Notes under the pieces: model-generated
Databases searched by the model: none
Told to the model about the DNA's origin: nothing
The model's input: only the letters and a program-made list of their open reading frames with translations
Assembly: GCF_039543545.1 (NCBI RefSeq)
Contig: NZ_BAABJY010000002.1
Location: 868,001 to 932,000 of the forward strand
Length of the DNA stretch: 64,000 bases
Origin: Luteimonas vadosa
GTDB lineage: Bacteria > Pseudomonadota > Gammaproteobacteria > Xanthomonadales > Xanthomonadaceae
Reading direction: 5' to 3'
Translations under genes and position numbers: made by a program
Shown: in pieces, positions 42,191 to 51,235 of the stretch
Layout of the letters: each line of letters begins with the position of its first letter
Position numbering within the stretch: the stretch's first letter is position 1

Positions 42191-42802
42191 TCAGCGTCGA
42201 ATGTATTTCCAGTTCCTGGGCTTGCCCTCCGCCAGCCATTCCAGCGCCTGCGCGAGCCGACGATCCCGGGTTTCGGCCCGTCTGGCCTCGGTGATCCACT
42301 CGATGTATTCCCGCCGCCCGCTTGGCGGTAACCCCTCGAACGTCGCCCGGGCCGCGGCATGTTCCTCCCGCCCGAATGCAGCCTTGAGCCCGGCGGGAAG
42401 GCCGGGCATCGCACGGGACCCGGGCGACTTGCGCGCGACGGGCTGGTCGGCATCCGCTTCATTCACACGCGCAGCCTTGCGTATCCATGCGGCCAGCTGC
42501 CTGTCGGAGGGCAGGTCCCCGGGACCACGCAGTTTTCCCAGGCTGCCCATGCCTTCCGGTTTCGTCGCCTCGCCCAGGACCAGCGCATGCCTCCAGAATC
42601 CGAACGCCACGTGCTGCTTGAACGCCGCCATGTGGCACAGGATGGTGCCGGCGTGCATGAAGGTCGGCATGCCCCATTTGATGGTTTCCTGCGCCGCGGG
42701 GCAGGCTTCGTGCACCAGCGCGCGCAAATGCGAGAGCAAGGGCCGGGCGAACGCGGCAGACCGTGAGATGTAGGCATCCACGCGCGGGTCGCGCTCGCTC
42801 AT
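42191..42802 (-). CDS. YdeI/OmpD-associated-type protein with DUF1801 domain
   Basis: A 203-residue cytoplasmic protein. The N-terminal half (about 10-110) is DUF1801-like: DAYISRSAAFARPLLSHL, ETIKWGMPTFMHAGTILCHM and HVAFGFWRHALVLGE. The C-terminal half is the YdeI/OmpD-associated region, with ATFEGLPPSGRREYIEWITE, EARRAETRDRRL and a GKPRNWKYIRR end. A family role is not established, although YdeI was linked to antimicrobial-peptide resistance. The ATG at 42802 overlaps the upstream SRPBCC gene by 4 bp, so the two form an operon. Confidence 0.85.
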   Translation of the reverse strand: MSERDPRVDAYISRSAAFARPLLSHLRALVHEACPAAQETIKWGMPTFMHAGTILCHMAAFKQHVAFGFWRHALVLGEATKPEGMGSLGKLRGPGDLPSDRQLAAWIRKAARVNEADADQPVARKSPGSRAMPGLPAGLKAAFGREEHAAARATFEGLPPSGRREYIEWITEARRAETRDRRLAQALEWLAEGKPRNWKYIRR

Positions 42803-43356
42803 GGCGCAGGCTCGTCCTCGCTCGTCCCCGCGCCTTCCATCTTGCCCAGGAAATCCGCCAGTCCTTGCAGTTGCCTGGCCTGGACCTTGTCGACGATCGC
42901 GGCGAACGACGTGAGGTCGTCGGGCGTGTAGCCGCCTGCCCGGTACCACCAGGTGACCCGGGTCCCGGAGGCCACTGGCTCCAGCCGCCATTCCATGGCG
43001 CCGCCGAGCCCCATGCCCTGCAATGGCCCCAGCCCGCCGACCATGCGCAACAGCTTGTCCGGTTCCACGAAGACGACGGCCATGTGGCGGGCTTGCCGTG
43101 CACCGTCGCGTTCGCAGAAACATCCGCCGGCGCGGGGCTCGATCGACAGCGTCGACGCATCCCCCCACCACGAATGGTCCTTCGGCCACCAGCGGTCGAT
43201 GTCATGGACCAGCGCCCGCCACGTGGTGGCGGGATCGGCGGCGACGGTGCGCGCATTTTCGATCGTGAATCCTTGGGGCACGGCCTCCTTGACCTCGGCT
43301 CCGGCCTCGAGCGCGAAGACAAGCAGCCAGCCCGCGACGGCGATTCGCCAACCCAT
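42799..43356 (-). CDS. Exported SRPBCC-fold protein
   Basis: A 185-residue protein with a signal peptide (MGWRIAVAGWLLVFALEAGA) and GGGAG ahead of the ATG at 43356. The body has the SRPBCC (START/Bet v1-like) pattern: FTIENARTVAADPATTWRALV, DIDRWWPKDHSWWGDAS, and a hydrophobic-pocket segment MEWRLEPVASGTRVTWWYRA. Exported SRPBCC proteins usually bind small hydrophobic ligands; the ligand here is unknown. It is first in an operon with the YdeI-like gene and has a promoter-like element 30 bp upstream. Confidence 0.85.
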   Translation of the reverse strand: MGWRIAVAGWLLVFALEAGAEVKEAVPQGFTIENARTVAADPATTWRALVHDIDRWWPKDHSWWGDASTLSIEPRAGGCFCERDGARQARHMAVVFVEPDKLLRMVGGLGPLQGMGLGGAMEWRLEPVASGTRVTWWYRAGGYTPDDLTSFAAIVDKVQARQLQGLADFLGKMEGAGTSEDEPAP

Positions 43357-43385
43357 GGTGCGTCTCCCTGTCAGAACCCCGACCA

Positions 43386-43414
43386 ATTAATGCGCGATCG
43401 CCGGGCCAAGGCAA
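43386..43414 (-). promoter_or_regulatory. Promoter-like element, copy 2 (upstream of the SRPBCC/YdeI operon)
   Basis: On the minus strand TTGCCT (43409-43414) and ATTAAT (43386-43391) are 17 bp apart. This is the same arrangement and nearly the same sequence as the element at 42038-42066. It lies 30 bp ahead of the SRPBCC start, a good distance for a promoter, and between that gene and the uup stop. Confidence 0.6.
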
Positions 43415-43429
43415 GTCGCACCTGCGCAA

Positions 43430-45349
43430 TCAGTCGGTGGCACCCAGGGTTTCGAGCTGCTCCCAGCGCGCGTAAGCGGCTTCAAGCTCCGCCTGCAGTT
43501 CGCCCAGGCGGGCGTGATGGGCGACGATCTGCGCGGAGTCGCCCTGGTAGAAGCCAGGATTGTTGGCCGTCCGGGTAATGTGCGCCATCTGCTCTTCCAG
43601 CGCCTCGATCCGCGCCGGAAGCTCCTTGAGCTCCTGCGCATCGCGGTAACCAAGCTTTGCCTTGCGGCGTAAGTCGCGCGCGTCCTGCACCCGCTCCTCG
43701 GCAGGCTTCGCCGAAGCGGCCGCGACGTCCCGCGTCACCGCGCGGTCGAGCCCCGTTGAAGGCACGGTGGGCCTGCGCTGCCGCAACCAGTCGCTGTATC
43801 CGCCGACGTACTCGCCGACGCGGCCATCACCCTCCATCACCAGCGTCGATGTGACCACGTTGTCCAGGAAGTCGCGGTCGTGGCTGACCAGCAGCAGCGT
43901 CCCGGGGTAGTCGGCGAGCAATTCCTCCAGCAGTTCCAGGGTCTCGACGTCGAGGTCGTTCGTCGGCTCGTCCATCACCAGCAGGTTCGACGGCTGCGCG
44001 AACAGCCTCGCCAGCAGCAGGCGGTTGCGTTCTCCTCCGGAAAGACGGGTGATGGGCGCCCGGGCGCGTTCCGGTGTGAACAGGAAGTCCTGGAGGTAGC
44101 CGACCACGTGCTTGCGTGCCCCGCCGACCTCGACGAACTCCAGCCCTTCTGCCACGTTCTCGATCGCGTTCCAGTCCTCGCGCAGCGCCGACCGGTACTG
44201 GTCGAAGTAGGCGACCTGCAACTGGGTGCCCGTGCGGACTTCGCCGGCCTGTGGCCGCAGCTCGCCCAGCAGCAGCTTGAGCAGGGTGGTCTTTCCGCTG
44301 CCATTGGGTCCTACGAGGCCGATCCGGTCGCCGCGCAGGATGGTGGTGGAGAAATCGCGCACCAGTGGCGCACCGCCGTGGCTGAAACAGACGTCGACCG
44401 CCTCGATGACCTTCTTGCCCGAAAATCCTGCGTCGGCCGCCTGCATCCTCACGCTGCCGGCCGACTCGCGGCGCCGTGCACGCTCGGTGCGCATGGCCTG
44501 CAGCCGGCGCACGCGGCCCTCGTCCCGTGTCCGCCGCGCCTTGATGCCTTGGCGGATCCATGCCTCCTCCTGCGCCAGCAGCTTGTCGAAACGTGCGCGC
44601 TCCCGCGCCTCGGCATTGAGCCTCTCCTCGCGGCGGCGCACGTAGTTGTCCCAGTCGCCCGGCCAGCTGCTGAGCTGGCCGCGGTCGATCTCGACGATGC
44701 GCGTGGCCAGTGCCCGCAGGAACCGTCGATCATGGGTGACGAACACCAGCGCACCCGGCCAATCGCGCAGGAACCCCTCCAGCCAGTCGATCGCGGCGAT
44801 GTCCAGGTGGTTGGTCGGCTCGTCGAGCAGCAGGACATCCGGCGAGGCCACCAGCGCCTGCGCCAGCAGCACGCGCCGCTTCATGCCACCCGACAGGCGA
44901 TCGAAGGCCGCGTCCCCGTCCAGTTGCAGCCGCTCCAGGACGCCCATCACCGCCTGGTCCAGCGACCAGCCGCCACCCGCCTCGATCCGCGCCTGCACCA
45001 CCGCCAACGCTTTCAGGTCGACATGGGACGCATGCGCGAGCCGGTGGTACTCGGCCAGGTCGGCACCCAGGGCACCCAAGCCCGCCGCGACCACGTCGAA
45101 GACCGTGCCGGCCGCTGCGTCGGGCACCTCCTGCTCCAGCCGCGAGACCACCACGCCGTCCTCGCGACGGATCTGGCCATCGTCCGGGGCCAGTTCGCCG
45201 GCAAGCAGGCGCATCAAGGTCGACTTGCCCGCACCGTTGCGGCCGATCAATGCGATGCGCTCGCCGCGTTCGATGGAGAAATCCACGCGTTCGAGCAGGA
45301 GGGGGCCCCCGACGCTGTAGTCGACGGCATTCAGTGTGAGCAGCGGCAT
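43430..45349 (-). CDS. uup: ABC-F ATPase Uup
   Basis: Soluble ABC-F protein of 639 residues that acts on ribosomes or replication intermediates. It has two ATPase domains, with Walker A GRNGAGKST near residue 36 and GPNGSGKTT near 345. Signatures LSGGMKRR and LSGGERNR, and Walker B LLLDEPTNHLD and LVMDEPTNDLD, are all intact. The linker has EARERARFDKLLAQEEAWIR, as in Uup, and the C-terminal coiled coil (LKELPARIEALEEQMAHI, then ELQAELEAAYARWEQLE) distinguishes Uup from EttA. The ATG at 45349 is clear. The same frame stays open further upstream by chance. Confidence 0.94.
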   Translation of the reverse strand: MPLLTLNAVDYSVGGPLLLERVDFSIERGERIALIGRNGAGKSTLMRLLAGELAPDDGQIRREDGVVVSRLEQEVPDAAAGTVFDVVAAGLGALGADLAEYHRLAHASHVDLKALAVVQARIEAGGGWSLDQAVMGVLERLQLDGDAAFDRLSGGMKRRVLLAQALVASPDVLLLDEPTNHLDIAAIDWLEGFLRDWPGALVFVTHDRRFLRALATRIVEIDRGQLSSWPGDWDNYVRRREERLNAEARERARFDKLLAQEEAWIRQGIKARRTRDEGRVRRLQAMRTERARRRESAGSVRMQAADAGFSGKKVIEAVDVCFSHGGAPLVRDFSTTILRGDRIGLVGPNGSGKTTLLKLLLGELRPQAGEVRTGTQLQVAYFDQYRSALREDWNAIENVAEGLEFVEVGGARKHVVGYLQDFLFTPERARAPITRLSGGERNRLLLARLFAQPSNLLVMDEPTNDLDVETLELLEELLADYPGTLLLVSHDRDFLDNVVTSTLVMEGDGRVGEYVGGYSDWLRQRRPTVPSTGLDRAVTRDVAAASAKPAEERVQDARDLRRKAKLGYRDAQELKELPARIEALEEQMAHITRTANNPGFYQGDSAQIVAHHARLGELQAELEAAYARWEQLETLGATD

Positions 45350-45499
45350 GCGGGCATTGTACGGAGCGGGCCAAGCTGAGCGTTGCTTGAACCGCCCCGC
45401 CGCTGGGTGTTTTCCCCCGGGCGGCTGGGGGAAAGTCCCGATGCGCGGCGGTCGTGCCATGGCGCACCGTGCGATCAACCCCGTCCACAAGGTGCCGCC

Positions 45500-47590
45500 A
45501 TGAACCGCCATCCTCGCCATTCCTCCCTCACGCGCAGCGCGCTGGGCCTGGCCATCGGCCTCGGCCTGTCCTTCGGCGCACAGGCGGAAGGCCTGATCTC
45601 CCCGGACTTGCAGAAGCGCCTGCTGACCTCGCCGGTCCACGAAGTCATCGTCACCTTCAGCGACCGCAGCCAGGCCTCGAAGCTCAACACGCTGACCACC
45701 AAGGTGCGGCACCTCAACGAGCTGCCGATGTCGGGCGCGCTGTTGACCAGCGCCCAGGTCCAGCAGGTCGCCGCCTGGCCGGGCGTGGAAAGCATCTACT
45801 TCAACGCGCCGCTCGACTACTTCAACTACGAGGCCGGCGAGATCACCGGCGGCCACGTCGTCCACGACCAGATCCAGCTCAAGGGCGCGGGCGTGACGGT
45901 GGCCGTGCTGGATTCCGGTCTCGACGCCAACCACCCGGACCTGCAGTACGGCACCAAGACGATCCAGAACGTCAAGATCGTCGGAGACCTGGGCCTGGTC
46001 GGCACGACCGCCTACCTCGAGAACCAGCTCAACACCGACACCAGCAGCGGCCACGGCACGCACGTGTCCGGTACCGTCGGCGGGACCGGCGCCGCATCGG
46101 CGGGCGACGAGCGCCGCGCGAACTATTACGCCGGCATCGCGCCGGAGGCCTTCCTGGTTGGGCTCGGCACCGGCGAAGGCCTGAACATTCTGTTCGCGCT
46201 GGAAGGCTTCGACTACGCGCTCGCGAACCAGCAGCGCTACTCGATCGACATCATCACCAACTCGTGGGGCAGCTCCAACAGCGTCTACGACCCCAACAAC
46301 CCGATCAACAAGGCGAGCTACGAGGCCTATCGCCGCGGCATGGTGGTGTCCTTCGCGGCGGGCAACGACGGTCCCGACGAGGACACGATCAATCCCTACG
46401 CCATCGTCCCCTGGGTGATCAACGTGGGGTCCGGCACCAAGGCAGGCGACCTCTCCAGCTTCTCCAGCCAGGGAGTGGCCGGCGACACCTACAAGCACAT
46501 CGACGTGGTCGCGCCCGGTTCCAGCATCTGCTCGACGCGCGCACCCGGCACCGCCGTGGGCGCCCTTGGCCCGGTCGTCGATCCGGCGCATCCGTCCTAC
46601 ACCGCCTACTACCACTGCATCAGCGGAACCAGCATGGCGACGCCGTTCGTCGCCGGCACGGCCGCGCTGCTGCTGGAAGCCAACCCGGAGCTCTCGCCCG
46701 ACCAGATCGAGCAGATCCTCATGCAGACCGCCACGCCGATGCCCGCATACGCCTTCCATGAGGTCGGCGCCGGCTACATCAACGTGCTGGCGGCCGTGGA
46801 ACTGGCATCGCGAACCCAGGGCCAGCGCCAGGAGTTCCTCAACGGCGCCACGGCGTGGTCGAGCCAGGGCGTGTGGAACAAGGTCGCCGACAACTCGAAC
46901 ATGCTTGCCTACTCCGGCAACTGGCGCGCCGTGTCCGATGCGAACGCCAGCGACGGCAGCTACGCCTCGGCCAAGGTGAGCAAGAAGTCCGTGCCCCGGC
47001 TCAATTTCGCCTTCCAGGGCAGCTCGGCCCAGTTGCTCTATCCGCGCGACAGCCGGGGCGGGCTGGCGGACGTCTACGTCGACGGGATCCATCGCGGGCA
47101 GATGAGCTTCTACAGCGCGACCGCCGACAACGCCGGCCGCCTGCCGCTCGTCGGCTTGGGCAACGGCTTGCACACGGTTGAAGTCCGGGGCGCCTACGGC
47201 TCGGTCTACTTCGATGGCGCCTTGATCGATGGCTCGCTCAAGCCCATCGGCACCAGGCTCGTGGATGAGACGACGACGTTCACCGGCACGATGGGCCCGT
47301 CCGTCGAGAACCTCGAGATCGACGAGTTCCCGTTCGAAGTCGGGACCGACGTGACCACCATCAAGGCTTCGATCACTTGGGACGGCGGCGTCGACATCGA
47401 CTTCGCCCTGGTCGATCCCAACGGCAACGAAGTCGCTTCCGGCGCCACGCTGGCCAACCCGGAGGTGCTCGAGTTCAACGTGGTGACCCCCGGCACCTAC
47501 AAGTACCTGGTCAAGGGCTATGCGACGCTGGTCGCCAACTACACGCTGGACAGCACCCTGACCCGCGCGGTGGTCACCCCGCAACCCTGA
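45500..47590 (+). CDS. Secreted subtilisin-family (S8) serine protease
   Basis: A 696-residue exported protease. It has an N-terminal signal peptide ending near GAQAEG, then a propeptide-like segment containing EVIVTFSDRSQASKLNTL. The catalytic triad is complete: Asp138 in AVLDSGLDANHPD, His185 in SSGHGTHVSG and Ser378 in ISGTSMATPFVAG. A conserved Asn is in SFAAGNDGPDE. After about residue 440 come beta-rich C-terminal modules, the last (about 600-690) resembling a pre-peptidase C-terminal (PPC) domain with ASITWDGGVDIDFALVDPNG. It is probably released to degrade external protein. A strong terminator follows. Confidence 0.94.
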   Translation: MNRHPRHSSLTRSALGLAIGLGLSFGAQAEGLISPDLQKRLLTSPVHEVIVTFSDRSQASKLNTLTTKVRHLNELPMSGALLTSAQVQQVAAWPGVESIYFNAPLDYFNYEAGEITGGHVVHDQIQLKGAGVTVAVLDSGLDANHPDLQYGTKTIQNVKIVGDLGLVGTTAYLENQLNTDTSSGHGTHVSGTVGGTGAASAGDERRANYYAGIAPEAFLVGLGTGEGLNILFALEGFDYALANQQRYSIDIITNSWGSSNSVYDPNNPINKASYEAYRRGMVVSFAAGNDGPDEDTINPYAIVPWVINVGSGTKAGDLSSFSSQGVAGDTYKHIDVVAPGSSICSTRAPGTAVGALGPVVDPAHPSYTAYYHCISGTSMATPFVAGTAALLLEANPELSPDQIEQILMQTATPMPAYAFHEVGAGYINVLAAVELASRTQGQRQEFLNGATAWSSQGVWNKVADNSNMLAYSGNWRAVSDANASDGSYASAKVSKKSVPRLNFAFQGSSAQLLYPRDSRGGLADVYVDGIHRGQMSFYSATADNAGRLPLVGLGNGLHTVEVRGAYGSVYFDGALIDGSLKPIGTRLVDETTTFTGTMGPSVENLEIDEFPFEVGTDVTTIKASITWDGGVDIDFALVDPNGNEVASGATLANPEVLEFNVVTPGTYKYLVKGYATLVANYTLDSTLTRAVVTPQP

Positions 47591-47625
47591 CCCAGTCCGT
47601 TCCCCTCGGCCCACGGAAGGGGCCT

Positions 47626-47653
47626 GGCCGGCGCCACACGCGCCGGCCTTTTT
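47626..47653 (+). terminator. Strong terminator after the subtilisin gene
   Basis: GGCCGGCG (47626-47633) pairs with CGCCGGCC (47641-47648) across a 7-base loop and is followed by TTTTT. It lies 35 bp after the stop. Confidence 0.93.
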
Positions 47654-47745
47654 ATTGGCCGGCCGCCGGCGCCGACCCACTTCTCCGGCGCACGGAAGCG
47701 CAGTACATTGGCGCCGTCATCGACCACACGCCACAGGAGAGCGCC

Positions 47746-47847
47746 ATGGCCAAGGGCCTGGACAAGAAGAAGGAAGCCAAGAAAAAGCCCGAGAAGTCCT
47801 TGAAGGAGAAACGCGCGGCGAAGAAGGAAAAGAAGACCGGCAAGTAA
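47746..47847 (+). CDS. 33-residue lysine-rich protein
   Basis: A tiny gene with ACAGGAGA upstream of the ATG at 47746. Fifteen of 33 residues are lysine, the rest mostly Glu, Ala and Gly; it begins MAKGLDKKKEAKKKPEK. No fold is expected beyond a helix. A terminator upstream and the good ribosome site indicate its own transcript. Similar short Lys-rich proteins annotated as hypothetical are found in gammaproteobacteria. Nucleic-acid or ribosome binding is plausible from charge only. Confidence 0.65.
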   Translation: MAKGLDKKKEAKKKPEKSLKEKRAAKKEKKTGK

Positions 47848-48014
47848 AGTCGTTGGTGGGCTGCGGATCGACGCCGGCCACCTCCTGGTTCCCGATCCGT
47901 GCCAACACCGGGGGGCCATTGCGGCCGGGCTTCGGACAGACCGTCGCGTGACGGCGGTCCAAGAGTGGCGAAGCAACGACCCCTCGCCCCAGCGCGCGCC
48001 CGGCCCCGGGTGCG

Positions 48015-49613
48015 CTAGGAGCTGCAGGACAACATCGAACAGCCGGCGCGATCCTTCGCCCAGTCGGGGCGCCTGGCGGCGAACGCTTCCCGTCCCGGTT
48101 GCTCGTCGTAGGGCCTTCGCATGACCTCCATCAGTTCCGTGACCCCGCTGATGTCGCCCTCGTGGGCGCGGTCGATGGCCTGCTGGGCCAGGTAGTTGCG
48201 CAGCACGTACTTCGGATTGGCTGCATCCATGCGCGCCCGGCGTTCGCGCGCCGGCAAGGGATCGTCGCGCAACCGCGCCGCGTAGCGCTGCATCCAGCCT
48301 GCCAGCGCCTCCCCGCAGGCCCGCCGCTTCGCCTCGTCGTAGAACGCCGCATCCACGGCCTCAAGGCCTGGCGAGCGCACATCGAGGTCTGCCAGTCCAC
48401 GGAACCAGAGGGTCATGTCGACCTCGCCCTCGTGGAGGAGTCCCTGAAGCGCCTGCATCAGTTCCGCATCGTCTTCCCGGTAATCGGCCAGGCCGAGCTT
48501 GTTGACGATGTTGCCGCGCTCGGCGCGGTCGTAGGCCGCGACGTACGCATCCAGGCCTGCCTGCAACGGCTCGACGGATGCGAACAACGGCGACAGCGCC
48601 TGCGCCAACCGCGAGAGGTTCCAATGCGCGACCCTGGGTTGCCAGCCGAAGCGGTACCGCCGGCCCTGCGCGTCGGTCGTGTTCGGCGTCCAGTCCGGAT
48701 CGTAGTCGTCGATCCAGCCATAGGGCCCGTAATCGATGGTCAAGCCCAGGATGGACATGTTGTCCGTGTTCATGACGCCGTGCACGAACCCGACCCGCAT
48801 CCAGTGCGCCACCATCGCTGCCGTGCGTTCGCACACCTGGCTGAACCACGTCGCATACAGGTTCTCGTCGAAAACGCCGTCTTGCCTAAGCTGGCCGAAG
48901 GATGCGCCGGGGTGCGCCAGCAGTTCGGGGAAATCCCGCAAGATGCAAACGTCTGCCAGCAGGCGGAGCAGGTCGATGTCGCCCCGCGAAGCCGGCAGCT
49001 CGAAGCTTCCGAACCGGAGGAACGACGGCGCGACCCGGCAGACGATGGCCCCGGGCTCGGCCTCGGGATGCCCGTCGTAGAACATGTCGCGGACCACCTG
49101 CTCTCCCGTGGCGACCAGCGACAACGCACGCGTCGTCGGGACGCCGAGATGGTGCATCGCCTCGCTGCACAGGAATTCCCGGATCGAGGAGCGCAGCACC
49201 GCCCTGCCGTCGGCCGTCCGTGAATACGGGGTCAGGCCCGCACCCTTGAGTTGCAACTCCCAGCGTTCGCCGTCCTGGTTCACCAGCTCGCCCAGCGAGA
49301 TCGCCCGTCCGTCACCCAATTGCCCGGCCCAATGGCCGAATTGGTGGCCGCCATAGTTGGCGGCATGGGGCGCCATGCCCGTCAGCAGCGCATTGCCCGA
49401 AAGCGCCGCCAGCATCGCATCCGACCGCATGTCGTCAGCACTCAAGCCCAGCGTGGACGCCATGTCCGTGGACCAGGCGAGCATGCGGGGACTCGCCACG
49501 GGTGACGGCGGTGCATGCGACCACACCGCGCCCAGGACCTGGCGCCGATGCGCGCCGTGCTCCGGATCGCCCGGCAGCATCTGCATCAACGTGGACTCGA
49601 AACGGCGTGGCAA
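48015..49613 (-). CDS. selO: Protein adenylyltransferase SelO
   Basis: Pseudokinase-fold enzyme of 532 residues that transfers AMP from ATP to Ser, Thr or Tyr of target proteins, affecting redox homeostasis. Landmark segments are NYGGHQFGHWAGQLGDGRA, ELQLKGAGLTPYSRTADGRA, SSIREFLCSEAMHHLGVPTT, HGVMNTDNMSILGLTIDYGP (metal-binding Asn and Asp) and NPKYVLRNYLAQQAID. The C-terminus ends CSMLSCSS, giving the redox-active Cys pair of SelO. The start is a TTG at 49613 with AAGGAGG 6 bp upstream and an in-frame stop just before that. The TTG is therefore well supported. Confidence 0.94.
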   Translation of the reverse strand: MPRRFESTLMQMLPGDPEHGAHRRQVLGAVWSHAPPSPVASPRMLAWSTDMASTLGLSADDMRSDAMLAALSGNALLTGMAPHAANYGGHQFGHWAGQLGDGRAISLGELVNQDGERWELQLKGAGLTPYSRTADGRAVLRSSIREFLCSEAMHHLGVPTTRALSLVATGEQVVRDMFYDGHPEAEPGAIVCRVAPSFLRFGSFELPASRGDIDLLRLLADVCILRDFPELLAHPGASFGQLRQDGVFDENLYATWFSQVCERTAAMVAHWMRVGFVHGVMNTDNMSILGLTIDYGPYGWIDDYDPDWTPNTTDAQGRRYRFGWQPRVAHWNLSRLAQALSPLFASVEPLQAGLDAYVAAYDRAERGNIVNKLGLADYREDDAELMQALQGLLHEGEVDMTLWFRGLADLDVRSPGLEAVDAAFYDEAKRRACGEALAGWMQRYAARLRDDPLPARERRARMDAANPKYVLRNYLAQQAIDRAHEGDISGVTELMEVMRRPYDEQPGREAFAARRPDWAKDRAGCSMLSCSS

Positions 49614-49813
49614 ACCCAGCCTCCTTCATGCGTCGTTGACGCGATTCGCCGCGAATTCGAATGCCCTTGCATCCCTATCCCGCGGGCGAGCGTAGATCAA
49701 TTGAACCGCGCCGGGCCGAGTCCGACGATGTCCGGCCTTTTCGCCGGCACCAACGGCGAATGCGAAGAACAGACCCGAGCGTCCCCTTCACCGCACACCA
49801 AGGATACCTTTCC

Positions 49814-51214
49814 ATGAAACCACTTACCCTTTCCGTTGCCGTGGCCGCTGCGACGGCACTGCTCGCCGCCAGCGCCCTGGTCGGCGCATCCAGCCATCGC
49901 GAAGCGCCCCTCATCACCAAGGTGCCCAAGGTCGATGGCACCGACTTCTACATGTTCCGGAGCTACGAGAGCGGGCGTGCTGGTTACGTGACGTTCCTGG
50001 CGAACTACCAGCCGCTGCAGGATGCCTATGGCGGACCGAACTATTTCCTGCTGGACTCCCACGCCGTGTATGCGATCCATGTGGACAACAACGGCGATGC
50101 CTTGCCCGACATCAGCTTCGAGTTCGAATTCAGGAACAAGTTCAAGAACCTGGCCGTGCCGGTGAACGGCGTGGACGTCGCGGTGCCCTTGAGCAACATC
50201 GGCTCGTTCTCCACCCCCGCCTCGGCCGGCAGCGGACCGCGGAACGTGGTCGAGTCCTACACGGTGCGCGTTTCCGACGGCGGCGGCAGGAACCGGGGCA
50301 AGCTGGCATCCAACCTCAGCAGCCCGGGCGGTGGCCAGAAGACCTTCCTGAAACCATTCGACAACATAGGTGAGAAGTCGATCCCGAATTATGCGCGGTA
50401 TGCCCAGGCGCATATCCATGACATCGGCTTGCCGGGCTGCGCCGATCGCGGCCGGGTGTTCGTCGGCCAACGAAGGGACGGATTCGCGGTCAACCTCGGC
50501 CGGGTCTTCGACCTGATCAACCTCAATCCCGTGGGTGCGCCCGACAGCACCGCAAGCACCATCCAGGACAAGAATGTCACGACCATCGCACTTGAAGTGC
50601 CGATCAGCTGCCTCACGAAGGCCGATCCGATCATCGGCGCATGGACGACCGCAGACCTGCCATTCAACGGCACGCGGAAACAGGTCTCACGCCTGTCCGC
50701 GCCGCTGGTGAACGAAGTGGTCATCGGCCTGCCCGACAAGGACAAGTTTAACGCTTCCCAGCCGAAGGATGACGGCCAGTTCGCCACCTACGTCACCAAC
50801 CCGACCCTGCCGGAACTCGTCGAGATCCTCTTTCCCGGGGTCAAGGCACCTAACCGCTTTCCGCGCACGGACCTGGTCGCGGCTTTCCTGACCGGCATCG
50901 AAGGCCTCAACAAACCTGCGCGCGTGACGCCGGCCGAAATGATGCGGCTGAACACGTCCATCCCACCCAAGGCTGCGGCAGCACAGAGCAATCTTGGCGT
51001 GCTCGGCGGCGACACTGCCGGATTCCCGAACGGGCGCCGCCCGGGCGACGACGTCGTCGACATCGAGCTTCGCGTCGCGATGGGCGTGCTGTTGTCCGAG
51101 GCAGATGCGCCTTCCGGCCAGCTGCCGTACAACGACAACGTCACCGTCAAGGCCACGGACTTCCGCAACGCATTCCCGTACCTGAATACCCCGGTCCCGG
51201 GGGCAAGGAACTGA
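49814..51214 (+). CDS. DUF4331 exported protein
   Basis: A 466-residue exported protein. The signal peptide is MKPLTLSVAVAAATALLAAS; the mature N-terminus SSHREAPLITKVPKVDGTDFY is the defining DUF4331 motif. Further conserved segments are NYQPLQDAYGGPNYFLLD, FEFEFRNKF and EVPISCLTKADPIIGAWTT. DUF4331 proteins are secreted or surface-exposed and of unknown function. A predicted terminator lies at 51257, and TPR and HupE/UreJ-family genes follow on the same strand, a combination also seen in other bacteria. Confidence 0.9.
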   Translation: MKPLTLSVAVAAATALLAASALVGASSHREAPLITKVPKVDGTDFYMFRSYESGRAGYVTFLANYQPLQDAYGGPNYFLLDSHAVYAIHVDNNGDALPDISFEFEFRNKFKNLAVPVNGVDVAVPLSNIGSFSTPASAGSGPRNVVESYTVRVSDGGGRNRGKLASNLSSPGGGQKTFLKPFDNIGEKSIPNYARYAQAHIHDIGLPGCADRGRVFVGQRRDGFAVNLGRVFDLINLNPVGAPDSTASTIQDKNVTTIALEVPISCLTKADPIIGAWTTADLPFNGTRKQVSRLSAPLVNEVVIGLPDKDKFNASQPKDDGQFATYVTNPTLPELVEILFPGVKAPNRFPRTDLVAAFLTGIEGLNKPARVTPAEMMRLNTSIPPKAAAAQSNLGVLGGDTAGFPNGRRPGDDVVDIELRVAMGVLLSEADAPSGQLPYNDNVTVKATDFRNAFPYLNTPVPGARN

Positions 51215-51235
51215 TCGCCTTAGTTCGCGCCTGAC

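Noticed and set aside
43430..47680. A 1,416-codon minus-strand open frame spanning uup and the reverse of the subtilisin gene
   Set aside because: Only the first 639 codons, from the ATG at 45349, show ABC-F homology. The remainder is antisense to a well-supported subtilisin gene and has no recognisable motifs. GC-rich DNA opens long antisense frames by chance.
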